From Planctomycetota bacterium (GTDB lineage Bacteria; Planctomycetota; J058; JAJDCP01): a stretch of 60,856 nt of DNA. Positions 17,118 to 24,958 of this stretch are shown here, piece after piece. The notes beneath the pieces were generated by a model. That model did not search any database, had not been told where the DNA came from, and saw nothing but the letters and a program-made list of their open reading frames with translations. The stretch covers positions 1 through 60,856 of the forward strand of contig JAJDCP010000099.1 in the NCBI GenBank assembly GCA_029260765.1, in the 5' to 3' direction. Position 1 is the first letter of the stretch, and each line of letters opens with the position of its first letter. Made by a program: the position numbers and the translations under genes.

Positions 17118-18854
17118 CTACCCCGAAGCCCCCAAAGACCGCGCCTTGTGCGAAATGGTCTTGATGAAGCTGTAGACCTTCTCGCTCTTCAACACCCACT
17201 TCCACGACCAATAACACACCTCGCGCACCTCGGGGGTGAATCCCTCGACGGTCTTGATGCACTTGTCCATGGCCGCATAGGTGCCCAGCCCACCGGCCCC
17301 TTCCTGTTTCCAGGCAGCCAGCCCGAAGATCATGGGCTTGCCGTAGCCTTTCCACTTGCGCAGGCCCAGCGACTGGGTGATGCCCGGGTTGTAGAGGTTG
17401 GTGTTCTTGTCGGTCTTGATCGAGTAGGCCTGCGGCACCACATAGTCCATGTACTGGATCATCGGCTCCAGCTTGGCCTTGCTGTGGCAGCAGATCGCGT
17501 TGACCCCCAGCCGGCAGGGCTTGCTGCGCATGAACGAGGGCTGGAAGTACTCCCGGGCGGCCTTGGCGTGATCGGACCCGTGCACCCAGGGCTCTTCGAG
17601 GTCGAACTGGATGCTCTCGAGCTGGGCCATCCCGGCGAGCGGAATCAACCCGCGCGCGGCCCCCTCGATGTATTTCTTGGTCGGGCGCAGCCAGGTCATC
17701 ACATGCGGCATGATGTTGTTGGCCCGCAGCCGCTTGCACAGGTCGGCGATCACCTCGGGTTTCTGGCCGGTGTAGTACTCGTCGCGCCGCAGATCGTTGA
17801 TGCACAGGCAGATGTCCGTCAGCCCCAGGTCTTTGGCCTTGGCGGTGTAACGCTCGTGGTTGCTCGGGCGGATGAAGCCGCCGTCGCCCCAGAACCAGAC
17901 CCGGCGGATCTTCTGGTTGGAGGTGTCGACCTCTTTCAGGTCGGGCAGGGGCCCGCTGGGAGCGTTGGGAGTGGGACTGGGGCTGCCGCTGCTCGGCGAG
18001 CCACCGCCAGGGGGTGTTCCGCCAGAACTGGGAGGCGTTCCGCCCGGACTCGGAGGATGCGAGCCGTCGCCGCTGAGCGGCTTGCCGCACTTGGTGCAGA
18101 AGCTTGCGGCGCTCGGCGCGGGGGCAGGTGTGGGGCTGACCTGCGAAGGAGCCCCCGAAGCCGGAGGATTGACGCCGGGGCTGGGATTTGTCTGCGGCGT
18201 CGGGGTCGTGGTGGCAGCCGTCGGGCTGACGTTCTTCTGCTCATACTCGAAGTGCATGTAGTCGTGGTAGTAGCCGCCCCACGAGAAACCGAACTCGCGG
18301 AAGATCTCGACCATCCACTTGGGGATGTCGAAGTCCTTTCCCGACTTGTAGGGGTTGGTGCTCGGGTTGATGTCGATGGCGGTGCCAAAGCTGTGGTTCG
18401 AGACCTTGGTCCACTTGACGGCGTTGCGGCTGTTGTCGTAGTGCAACGCCTTCGAGGGCCAGCTGCGCGCCCAGTCTGCATGCTGAGCTTTGGCCGCGGC
18501 GTACTCGGCGCCGTCACGGATGGTCGCCCGGGTGTTGCTGTTCTTCATGTAGCGCACGCACTTGCTGCCGACCGAATAGATGACGTAGTCCTGGTTGACC
18601 TGCTTGAGCTTGGCGAACATGGCCACCGCCTTGTCGGCGATCTTGCTGTGCAGCGACAGGCGCTTGGTTTCGTTGCGGCTCGCGCCGATGCCGACGGCCT
18701 CGATGGTCTTGGTCAGCCCCCCGGCCAGCGGATTGCCCCAGAACGAGGCGCGCTCGCTGCCCTTGACCTGACGGGTTAGATTCTGCCCGAAGGCCGCGAT
18801 CACGTCCTGCTTGGTGTTGCAGACTTGCTTGTACTTGGCGTTGTGTGCTGGCAT
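17118..18854 (-). CDS. M15 (L-Ala-D-Glu-type) peptidase with zinc-knuckle linker and C-terminal TIM-barrel-like domain
   Basis: Residues about 60-210 form a D-Ala-D-Ala carboxypeptidase / endolysin M15 domain. H154 and D161 in SNHSFGTAID and H201 in HDYMHFEYE are the expected zinc ligands, and D198 matches the catalytic base of CwlK/Ply500-type enzymes. Residues 215-300 are a Pro/Ser/Thr/Gly linker holding one CxxC knuckle (FCTKCGKPLSGDG). Residues about 305-578 resemble a glycoside-hydrolase-like TIM barrel: beta strands IRRVWFWGDGG, ESIQFDLEEPWV and DYVVPQAYS. There is no signal peptide, so export would need a phage-like or injection-system route. GGAG lies seven bases before ATG 18854. The M15 part cuts peptidoglycan stem peptides; the second domain's target is unknown. 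Confidence 0.8.
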   Translation of the reverse strand: MPAHNAKYKQVCNTKQDVIAAFGQNLTRQVKGSERASFWGNPLAGGLTKTIEAVGIGASRNETKRLSLHSKIADKAVAMFAKLKQVNQDYVIYSVGSKCVRYMKNSNTRATIRDGAEYAAAKAQHADWARSWPSKALHYDNSRNAVKWTKVSNHSFGTAIDINPSTNPYKSGKDFDIPKWMVEIFREFGFSWGGYYHDYMHFEYEQKNVSPTAATTTPTPQTNPSPGVNPPASGAPSQVSPTPAPAPSAASFCTKCGKPLSGDGSHPPSPGGTPPSSGGTPPGGGSPSSGSPSPTPNAPSGPLPDLKEVDTSNQKIRRVWFWGDGGFIRPSNHERYTAKAKDLGLTDICLCINDLRRDEYYTGQKPEVIADLCKRLRANNIMPHVMTWLRPTKKYIEGAARGLIPLAGMAQLESIQFDLEEPWVHGSDHAKAAREYFQPSFMRSKPCRLGVNAICCHSKAKLEPMIQYMDYVVPQAYSIKTDKNTNLYNPGITQSLGLRKWKGYGKPMIFGLAAWKQEGAGGLGTYAAMDKCIKTVEGFTPEVREVCYWSWKWVLKSEKVYSFIKTISHKARSLGASG

Positions 18855-18902
18855 GGGGTTCTCCGCGTACCGTCCCCTTATTCTACTGCCCGCTCTCTGA
18901 TC

Positions 18903-19424
18903 TCACAGCTCGGACAGGTCAGGACGGCGCGCCGCCGTCTCGACCTGGCAGCCCGAGCGTTGCAGACAGCGCGCACAGGTCTCGACAACCCGCGCGTGCA
19001 GGGGGTTGTCGGGCTCGAGCATGCCGCGCCCCTGGTAGTTTCCGAAGCAATGGGGACGCGCCTCGCCATCGCTGCGCGTCCACAGGCAATCGCGCTCACA
19101 GCCGGGCATCTGGTTGGGGACGGGGTGCAGCCGGCAGAACCAGGCCACCAGGCAGCCACGGCCCAAGGTCTGCGAGCGGCTCTTGTCGGCCGGCAATTCT
19201 TCGAGTTCGTCCTCCCACTCCGACTCGTAGTCGAGCTGGTCGGGCTCGAGATCGTCGGCGTAGTCCTCCGACACCTCGACCAGCAGATCCCGCGGATGGT
19301 CGATCCGGGCGTCAAAATCCTCGTAGTGGACCTCGCGCTCGTCATTCTCGAGCTCTTCGGCTTCCAGATCGTCGGCTTCCAGATCTTCGGCTTCCAGCTC
19401 TTCGTCTTCCACAGCGTCGCCCAC
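18903..19424 (-). CDS. Acidic-N-terminus, Cys-rich hypothetical protein (173 aa)
   Basis: The GTG start shares its first G with the TAG stop of the upstream ATPase gene, so translation is probably coupled. The first 80 residues are extremely acidic (repeated LEAEDLEADDLEAEELE-type sequence). The last 75 contain nine cysteines, including CERDC and CARCLQRSGC, suggesting a metal- or iron-sulfur-binding or disulfide-linked domain. No family recognised. The upstream ATPase ends in a strongly basic tail, so a charge-based complex between the two is possible but only inferred. Confidence 0.6.
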   Translation of the reverse strand: MGDAVEDEELEAEDLEADDLEAEELENDEREVHYEDFDARIDHPRDLLVEVSEDYADDLEPDQLDYESEWEDELEELPADKSRSQTLGRGCLVAWFCRLHPVPNQMPGCERDCLWTRSDGEARPHCFGNYQGRGMLEPDNPLHARVVETCARCLQRSGCQVETAARRPDLSEL

Positions 19425-21007
19425 TACGGTTTCCGCACGCGGCCCGAGTTGGGCGGGCGCTTACGTTTGCCAGAATCGGGGCTGGGAATACGGCGCGGTC
19501 CCACCTCGGGCTTGGGACGGCGCACGGAGCCAGAGCTCGGCGCCTCCGGACGCGGCCGGCGCGGTTGCCCCGAGGCAGGTTCCGCAGGCCGCGGCCGCGA
19601 GACTGACGGTGGATCGGCGGGGGGGCGCCCTTTACTCTCGGCGACCCTCTTCTCGCCCGGGGGACGGGGTTTGCGCTTCACCGGCCCCTCATTGAAGATG
19701 CCCGACTTGAGGGCCTCAGCGCGCAGCTTCTTGAGCCGCTCGGTGTCGGTGATCTTGCGGGTCAGCTCACGGCTGCGCTTCTCTTCTTCGACCTGCTTGA
19801 GCACCATCTCGCCGATGTCCTGCCCCATCGGACGGTCGCTGACCTGCACGCCTTTGGTGACCCGAAGGACCTCAGCCAGCGAGGTGAGGCCTTTGGCGGC
19901 CTTCATCAGGGCATCCTCATAGATGGTCTTCATGCCCGCGTCCCGAGCCGCCCGCCGCAGCACCTTGGCCCGTTCGCCCTTGCCGATCGCCTGCCGCACC
20001 CGCGCGTCGACCGACATCACCTCCATCACGGCCAGCCGACCCGTGTAGCCGTCCATGTCGCAGCTGCGGCAGCCCCCGGCGCGGTAGAACTGCGCGCGCA
20101 GCTTCTTCTCCAGATCGTCGACACGCTCAAGCTGGCGGCAGTTCGGGCAGAGCTTGCGCACGAAGCGCTGCGAGACGACACACTGCAGGGCCGTGGAGAT
20201 CTGGAAGTCGGGCACGCCCATGTCCTTCAACCGGGCGACTGTGCCCAGAGCGTCATTGGTGTGCAGGGTCGAGAACACCCGATGCCCGGTCATCGCCGCC
20301 TCGCAGGCGATGTCCGCGGTCTCGAGGTCGCGGATCTCGCCGATCATGATCACATCGGGGTCCTGGCGCAGCAACGCGCGCAACACCACCGGAAAGGACA
20401 GGCCCACGTCGGGGTTGACCTGGGTCTGGCAGTAGCCTTCGCGGGTGTACTCGATCGGATCCTCGACGGTCACCAGGTTGCGGCGCGGCGAATCGATTTC
20501 GGCCAGCGCGGCGTAGAGTGAGGTGGTCTTGCCGCTGCCGGTCGGTCCCACATGCAGAGTCAAGCCATGCGGCCGATGGATGCACTCGCGGTAACGCTCG
20601 AGGGCATCGGGGGCGTAGCCGAGGTCTTCGAGGCGGAATTTCAGTTTGCGGTTGTCGATCAGACGCAGCACAGCCTTCTCGCCGAACAGACAGGGCGAGA
20701 TGTTGATGCGCAGGTCGAGCCCCTTGGCCTCGGGGGAGTTGCAGAAGTCCCGGAAGTGGATGCGGCCATCCTGCGGCACCCGGCGCTCGTTGACGTCCAG
20801 GCGGGCCATGATCTTCAGCCGGGCCAGCACCGCAGCGGTGTTGACCTCACCGATCTCATCGACCCGCGACAGGTCGCCGTCGACACGCGCGCGCACCCGC
20901 AAGCTGGCAGACAGCGGCTCGACGTGCAGGTCGCTGGCTCCGCGGGAGTGGGCGCGCAGCACCCAGTCGTTGATCCGTTCTTCGGCATCGATCTTCTTGG
21001 AGTGCAT
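19424..21007 (-). CDS. GspE/PilB/PulE-type secretion ATPase with basic C-terminal tail
   Basis: This is a type II secretion / type IV pilus superfamily ATPase. Walker A GPTGSGKTT starts at residue 154, followed by the Asp box region VTVEDPIEY, Walker B IMIGEIRDLETAD and the His box TGHRVFSTLHTNDA. The tetracysteine pair CPNCRQ...CRSCD marks the GspE/PilB zinc subdomain. It is shorter at the N-terminus than classical GspE (no N1 domain), with only the N2-like DLHVEPLSASLRVRARVDG segment. The last 85 or so residues are a disordered Arg/Pro/Lys tail not usual for the family. GGAGA lies six bases before ATG 21007. No pilin, secretin or GspF gene is in the window, so it is an orphan here. Confidence 0.85.
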   Translation of the reverse strand: MHSKKIDAEERINDWVLRAHSRGASDLHVEPLSASLRVRARVDGDLSRVDEIGEVNTAAVLARLKIMARLDVNERRVPQDGRIHFRDFCNSPEAKGLDLRINISPCLFGEKAVLRLIDNRKLKFRLEDLGYAPDALERYRECIHRPHGLTLHVGPTGSGKTTSLYAALAEIDSPRRNLVTVEDPIEYTREGYCQTQVNPDVGLSFPVVLRALLRQDPDVIMIGEIRDLETADIACEAAMTGHRVFSTLHTNDALGTVARLKDMGVPDFQISTALQCVVSQRFVRKLCPNCRQLERVDDLEKKLRAQFYRAGGCRSCDMDGYTGRLAVMEVMSVDARVRQAIGKGERAKVLRRAARDAGMKTIYEDALMKAAKGLTSLAEVLRVTKGVQVSDRPMGQDIGEMVLKQVEEEKRSRELTRKITDTERLKKLRAEALKSGIFNEGPVKRKPRPPGEKRVAESKGRPPADPPSVSRPRPAEPASGQPRRPRPEAPSSGSVRRPKPEVGPRRIPSPDSGKRKRPPNSGRVRKP

Positions 21008-21134
21008 CGGCGTCTCCGCGCGACAGAGGGCTTCGCTGGGGGTATGTACTCAATCTAGCGCAGTGGGGCGCGCGCGGCGAGCAGTTCCTGGCTGTGCCGG
21101 GGTACGCGCTGACCCGTCTGGGGCGCCAGACCTG

Positions 21135-21764
21135 CTACCCCTCCGCGTGGTCACGCCCCAGCACGCCCGACAGCGGCAGGAAGTAGGCGAACAGCAGCAC
21201 CACTGCGCCGTACTGCCACAGAGCATTGTGCTGCGTGATCCACAGATATACGCCCGCGATCACCCCCAGAGGGCACAAGAACAACCAGCCCAGCAACCCC
21301 CGTCCCAACAGCCCACGCGCGACCAGGCGCACACAGAGCAGGGCATGCGCCAGCTCATACACAGCCAGGAAGCCAAAGCCCGAAACAGCCGCATCAAAGT
21401 GCCAGCGGCTGACATTGGCAGGAATCCAGGCCATCACCACCATACAGACCACAGCTGCGACGCCCACGAGCGCCGTCAGCCCGTTGCCGAAGTTCCACGA
21501 TCGGCCCGCAGGCACGCGCGCCAACTGCCAGGCGCGGCCGAGAAACAGCGCCAGCATCAGCGCACACAGCAGGGTGAAGCCACCGGTAAACCAGGCGCGC
21601 TCAGGCCAGCCGATGCCGAGCACGGAGATGTCTGGCCAGCGCTGGCGCTCGAAGATGCCGTCCAGGCGGCCCTGGCTCTGCGCCAGCCAGAAGCAGACGG
21701 ACACAGTCGCCCCGAAGACCGCCAGGGCCAGAGATGGAAGCAGCGCGAGCTTACGGAACCGGAT
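21135..21764 (-). CDS. Polytopic membrane protein of unknown function (209 aa)
   Basis: Five or six hydrophobic helices run from residue 4 to the end (LALLPSLALAVFGATVSV, FTGGFTLLCALMLALFLG, LTALVGVAAVVCMVVMAW and others). The frame can be opened up to 22103, but that part is the yidD gene read in another phase. No ATG, GTG or TTG lies at the right place. The best-placed candidate is ATC 21764, five bases after an AAGGGGGG ribosome-site-like run inside the last codons of yidD; a GTG 46 codons or fewer downstream would cut the first helix. It takes the place that yidC often holds after rnpA-yidD, but shows no YidC sequence signature. Confidence 0.6.
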   Translation of the reverse strand: MRFRKLALLPSLALAVFGATVSVCFWLAQSQGRLDGIFERQRWPDISVLGIGWPERAWFTGGFTLLCALMLALFLGRAWQLARVPAGRSWNFGNGLTALVGVAAVVCMVVMAWIPANVSRWHFDAAVSGFGFLAVYELAHALLCVRLVARGLLGRGLLGWLFLCPLGVIAGVYLWITQHNALWQYGAVVLLFAYFLPLSGVLGRDHAEG

Positions 21765-22098
21765 CGTAGCCCCCCTTCGAGAAGGGTTGGCAGCGCAAAA
21801 TGCGCCAGACGCCCAACGCGCTTCCCTTGAAGACGCCGTGCTTTTGCACCGCCCGTACGAAGTAGTTCGAGCACGAGGGCTCGAACCGGCAGACCGGCGG
21901 CAGCAGCGGGCTGACGAACATCTGGTAGAAACGCACGGGCAGCAGGAAGATCCACCCCAGCCACCAGAACATCCCCCGGGCTGCCACTGCTTGCTGTTCC
22001 AGCCGACTCCCCGAACAGCTCGGGTGCCCGCAGTCTTCTTCGGGCTCGACCAGGGCCTCTTCAGCGTCGACCGGTGGCTCGCGCACTTCGTCCGCCAT
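21751..22098 (-). CDS. yidD: Membrane protein insertion efficiency factor YidD
   Basis: The YidD core is clear: LLPVRFYQMFVSPLLPPVCRFEPSCSNYF, then ALGVWRILRCQPFSKGGYDPVP at the C-terminus. YidD helps YidC/Sec insert membrane proteins. At 115 residues it is longer than usual (70-90) because of an acidic 40-residue N-terminal extension with a CGHPSC pair. ATG 22098 follows the rnpA stop by one base, the standard rnpA-yidD order. Confidence 0.93.
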   Translation of the reverse strand: MADEVREPPVDAEEALVEPEEDCGHPSCSGSRLEQQAVAARGMFWWLGWIFLLPVRFYQMFVSPLLPPVCRFEPSCSNYFVRAVQKHGVFKGSALGVWRILRCQPFSKGGYDPVP

Positions 22099-22099
22099 C

Positions 22100-22468
22100 T
22101 CACGCCCCCCGCTTGCGCGCCTTGCGCTTGCGCTTCAAGGCCTGCTGCACCAGCTGCGGCCAGCTCTTCAACAGGTGCTGCAGGCTCAGCGGCCCGCCAC
22201 GTCCGGGGATTGCGACGATGTCCACAGCCGGCAAGCTCGCCGCCAACTGCCGGAAGGCCTCGCGGAACAGGCGCTTAGCCCGGTTGCGGGCCACCGCGTT
22301 GCCCACCTTGCGGCTGACCACACAACCCAACCGCGGACCCCCGGGGTGTGGCATCACGATCAGCTTGCTCATCCCATCGGCAGCCGTGAAGCCCTCACGG
22401 AAGACCAGGTCGAACTCTGCCCGACGCCGCAGCCGCAGAGCTTTGCCAAAACCCAGCAGAGCGCTCAA
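22100..22468 (-). CDS. rnpA: Ribonuclease P protein component
   Basis: At 122 residues it has the diagnostic basic helix VSRKVGNAVARNRAKRLFRE and the N-terminal RRRAEFDLVFREG motif. With the RNA subunit it matures tRNA 5' ends. The TTG start overlaps the stop of the upstream regulator (TTGA), so expression should be coupled to that gene. Unusually, rpmH is not upstream: its usual place is taken by the XRE/S24-like regulator gene. The C-terminus ends in a Lys/Arg-rich tail. Confidence 0.93.
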   Translation of the reverse strand: MSALLGFGKALRLRRRAEFDLVFREGFTAADGMSKLIVMPHPGGPRLGCVVSRKVGNAVARNRAKRLFREAFRQLAASLPAVDIVAIPGRGGPLSLQHLLKSWPQLVQQALKRKRKARKRGA

Positions 22469-23388
22469 GGGCTGCCCGCCATCTTGATCGAGGCCACCAG
22501 CGGGTACAGCCGCACTACAGCCTCGCGCGGGCAGATGGTCGAGCGCTCATCGCGGTTGAGCGGCTGCAAGCGCACTGTCGCGTCATCGTCGAAGAACACC
22601 TGGCGGAACAGGGGCTTGCGCTCGGCCAGACGCGCGAAGACGAAGTCTTTGTGGGCAGCTTCTTTCAGCATGCCGAACGCGACCAGATCTCCGTGAGCGA
22701 AGGAAGGCAGCACGTGGGCACGCATCGCATCACCGATCACGGTCAGGGCGAAGCATTCTTCGTCGACCGGCAGCGCCAGACCGTTCTCGGTGATCGCGGG
22801 CGGCCAGCCATCACCGTCGAACTCTACCGGGTAGCCCGTGGCCAGGTCGCCCGCGATCCGGATCGGGCGGCTGCTCTGCCCGGTCACTCCGCGCCCACTC
22901 AGCTGCACTGCCGTCTGGTAGGCCTGCTCGAAGTCAATCTGCTGCACCTCCCAGAACTTCCAGGGATCGATCTTCAGGACCTTGCCAATCTTCTTCAGCA
23001 CCTCGGGCCGCAAACGCCGACATTTGCCCTCTTCGAGGTCGAGAATGAAGAACTTGCCCTTGCCGATCTTGCTGCCGAGCTCTTGCGCGGACAGGTGACG
23101 CTTGCGCCGCTCGAGCCGGATCAGCTTAGCCACCGACTCGTAGCGCATTGGCAGGTCGAGGGCCTCGGCCAGGCCGAGATGCTGATCGGGGAAGAAGTAG
23201 CTGGAGGGAACCCGCAGGGCCCCCGCGATCTTGGCAAGCGTAGGGGCATCGATCCGGCGTTGGCCCGTCTCGATGCGGCTGAGCTGCGATGGGCTCAGCC
23301 CAACACGCACCGCCAGATCCTTGGCGGTGATGTTGCGCTTGTCACGCAGGCTCTTGATCTCTAGTCCCAATTCCCGGGAGGCTGCCAC
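22465..23388 (-). CDS. XRE-family regulator with two HTH domains and a protease-dead S24 domain
   Basis: Residues 8-62 are a clear Cro/CI-type HTH (LRDKRNITAKDLAVRVGLSP, SQLSRIETGQRRI). Residues about 82-140 look like a second HTH-like unit (RKRHLSAQELGSKIGKGKF). Residues about 190-300 follow the LexA/CI S24 fold (LPVDEECFALTVIGDAM, HGDLVAF). The nucleophile position is Ala (A221 in GDAM, where active members have GDSM), and the region of the general-base Lys reads LFRQV. Self-cleavage is therefore unlikely; the domain may bind a ligand or dimerise. GTG start with GAGG eight bases upstream. It lies directly upstream of rnpA-yidD and overlaps rnpA. Confidence 0.8.
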   Translation of the reverse strand: MAASRELGLEIKSLRDKRNITAKDLAVRVGLSPSQLSRIETGQRRIDAPTLAKIAGALRVPSSYFFPDQHLGLAEALDLPMRYESVAKLIRLERRKRHLSAQELGSKIGKGKFFILDLEEGKCRRLRPEVLKKIGKVLKIDPWKFWEVQQIDFEQAYQTAVQLSGRGVTGQSSRPIRIAGDLATGYPVEFDGDGWPPAITENGLALPVDEECFALTVIGDAMRAHVLPSFAHGDLVAFGMLKEAAHKDFVFARLAERKPLFRQVFFDDDATVRLQPLNRDERSTICPREAVVRLYPLVASIKMAGSP

Positions 23389-23413
23389 GAATGATCCTCG
23401 AAGGTCGCGCTGC

Positions 23414-23848
23414 TCATTCCTCTTCTGGAGTATAACTCCTCAGACGCTGGCGCAGAGCGTCTGCTCGGTAGAAGAGCTCTTCATGGGGCTCGGGCTCGGA
23501 CAGCTCGGCCAGTTGGTAGACCCGCTCTTGCTGGTCGACAAACGGAAACGGGATCAAGACCTCGGTGAACAGATCGAGCGGAAAGGTCGCAAACCAGGGC
23601 ACCTCGAGCTGAACCAGATCCTCACGAGGCAGGCAACCCTCGGCCCGCAGCACCACCTGGTGCTTGCCATAGGACTTGAACGGGATCGCCACAGAGTCCC
23701 CTGCGACTCCCGTCTGGCCATAGTATTCGCCATTGAAGTACACCCGGGCCACGTGACCGGGGGTCCGCACCAGAAACAGACGCTGCACGCAGCCCCCCAG
23801 AGAGAGGCATAGACAGAGGAAGACGACGACGCGGCACACTACGTTCAT
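23414..23848 (-). CDS. PEGA-domain lipoprotein
   Basis: A signal peptide with lipobox LGGC (Cys about residue 20) is followed by a PEGA-type beta domain (VRTPGHVARVYFNGEYYGQT, then IPFKSYGKHQVVLRAEGC). The segment VPWFATFPLDLFTEVLIPF after it matches the PWYQ.PPLDF.SE arrangement of small planctomycete PEGA lipoproteins (family appearance from memory). It should be anchored in the outer or inner membrane facing the periplasm. It lies 25 bases upstream of the XRE regulator gene on the same strand. Exact role unknown. Confidence 0.78.
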   Translation of the reverse strand: MNVVCRVVVFLCLCLSLGGCVQRLFLVRTPGHVARVYFNGEYYGQTGVAGDSVAIPFKSYGKHQVVLRAEGCLPREDLVQLEVPWFATFPLDLFTEVLIPFPFVDQQERVYQLAELSEPEPHEELFYRADALRQRLRSYTPEEE

Positions 23849-23892
23849 GGCCCCGGAGTGTAGCGCTTGGGGAACGGGGCGGCAAGCCGCAG

Positions 23893-24654
23893 TCAGGGCG
23901 CGGCCTCGGGCTCAGCCCCGGCCTCGGCCTCGGGCTTGTCTAGGGCAGCCTGCAAAGCCTCGACCAGCGACTGCTTGTCGAAAGGGTGGTAGGCAGCGGC
24001 TTCGTCCAGGGTCTCTTCGCAGACGACGACGCAGTCCCAACACATCAAACCTCTCGCTTTGAGCAGCTTGCGTGCATCCGGATGGCCGGCGAGCAGCTCG
24101 GCCATCAACAGCCCGTCGTCGAACACCACCGGTTGTTTGAGCCAGGCGCGTGCGCGCTCGAGCAACTTGTCGCCCCTGTCGACCCAGGCCTGCCAGTCCT
24201 GCAGAGGTTCAGAGCGCGGAACCCGGCGTGTGAGCAGAGCGGAGCTCGAACGTTTGAGGAACAGAGAGAGGGGAAAGCGCACACGCGGTTCGGGATCGAG
24301 GGCTCGCGCCCCCAACTCGACCAGAAAAGTCGTCTGGTCTTTGAGCAGCTGACGGCAGCGGTTCGCGAGGGCCTCGAAACCCTTCTGTTCTTTGCGGCTC
24401 GGGAAGAGGCGCTGGCAGGTGATGTGCGCGACCAGCGTCGCCCCGACGGCTTCGGCCTGGGCCACGAACCAGTCGCTCGCCGCGGGCTCGAGTGCGCCCT
24501 GCTGCAGAGGACACGCCAGGGCGGCCGCTTCCAAGCCGTCGGCCAGCTCCATGATCTGTGTCTGATACGGCTCGAGCAGGTCCTCGAGAGCTTCGATGCG
24601 GCTGCCTGCCACCTGCAGCAGCTTCTGTCCCAATGTGCGGCGGGGATCAGCCAT
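23893..24654 (-). CDS. Protein with C-terminal DUF1858-like domain
   Basis: Residues about 177-235 match the DUF1858 pattern: DGLLMAELLAGHPDARKLL, then GLMCWDCVVVCEETLDEAA with the CxxC pair and a closing HPFDKQSLVEALQAAL. DUF1858 usually accompanies redox or hybrid-cluster proteins. The N-terminal 170 residues are helical without a recognised family, and the C-terminus is a short Ala/Glu/Pro tail. ATG 24654 overlaps the stop of the small upstream membrane gene by eight bases. A GTG one codon earlier is also possible. Confidence 0.65.
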   Translation of the reverse strand: MADPRRTLGQKLLQVAGSRIEALEDLLEPYQTQIMELADGLEAAALACPLQQGALEPAASDWFVAQAEAVGATLVAHITCQRLFPSRKEQKGFEALANRCRQLLKDQTTFLVELGARALDPEPRVRFPLSLFLKRSSSALLTRRVPRSEPLQDWQAWVDRGDKLLERARAWLKQPVVFDDGLLMAELLAGHPDARKLLKARGLMCWDCVVVCEETLDEAAAYHPFDKQSLVEALQAALDKPEAEAGAEPEAAP

Positions 24655-24829
24655 CACCGACCAACTCTGGTGGGCTCTCTGGCTGCGGCCCGCGCAAATC
24701 TGTCTGCAATCCGCGGATCAAGAAGATCCCGGCCACCGCGAGTCCGAGCATCAGCAAGACGCACAAGATCACGTACAACAACTCAGCCTGTCCCGCTCCT
24801 TCGGCTCTGTGTTGTGTTTTGTCAGACAT
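24647..24829 (-). CDS. Small single-pass membrane protein (60 aa)
   Basis: The sequence begins MSDKTQHRAEGAGQAELLYV and continues through one long hydrophobic helix (VILCVLLMLGLAVAGIFLIRG) to a short Pro-rich tail. AGGGAAAG lies just before ATG 24829. Its stop overlaps the start of the DUF1858-like gene, which supports a real, coupled gene although it is very short. Function unknown. Confidence 0.6.
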   Translation of the reverse strand: MSDKTQHRAEGAGQAELLYVILCVLLMLGLAVAGIFLIRGLQTDLRGPQPESPPELVGDG

Positions 24830-24958
24830 CACTTTCCCTGTCGCGCGCATGGCGTATTCTATGAAAGAATGTGGGCAAGGGAAAGCCTGCGGAGGCCCCA
24901 GCGATCCGCAGCCAGAATGGGGGCTGGCCGACTCTGTCGGCCTGAGGGGACCCAGGCG

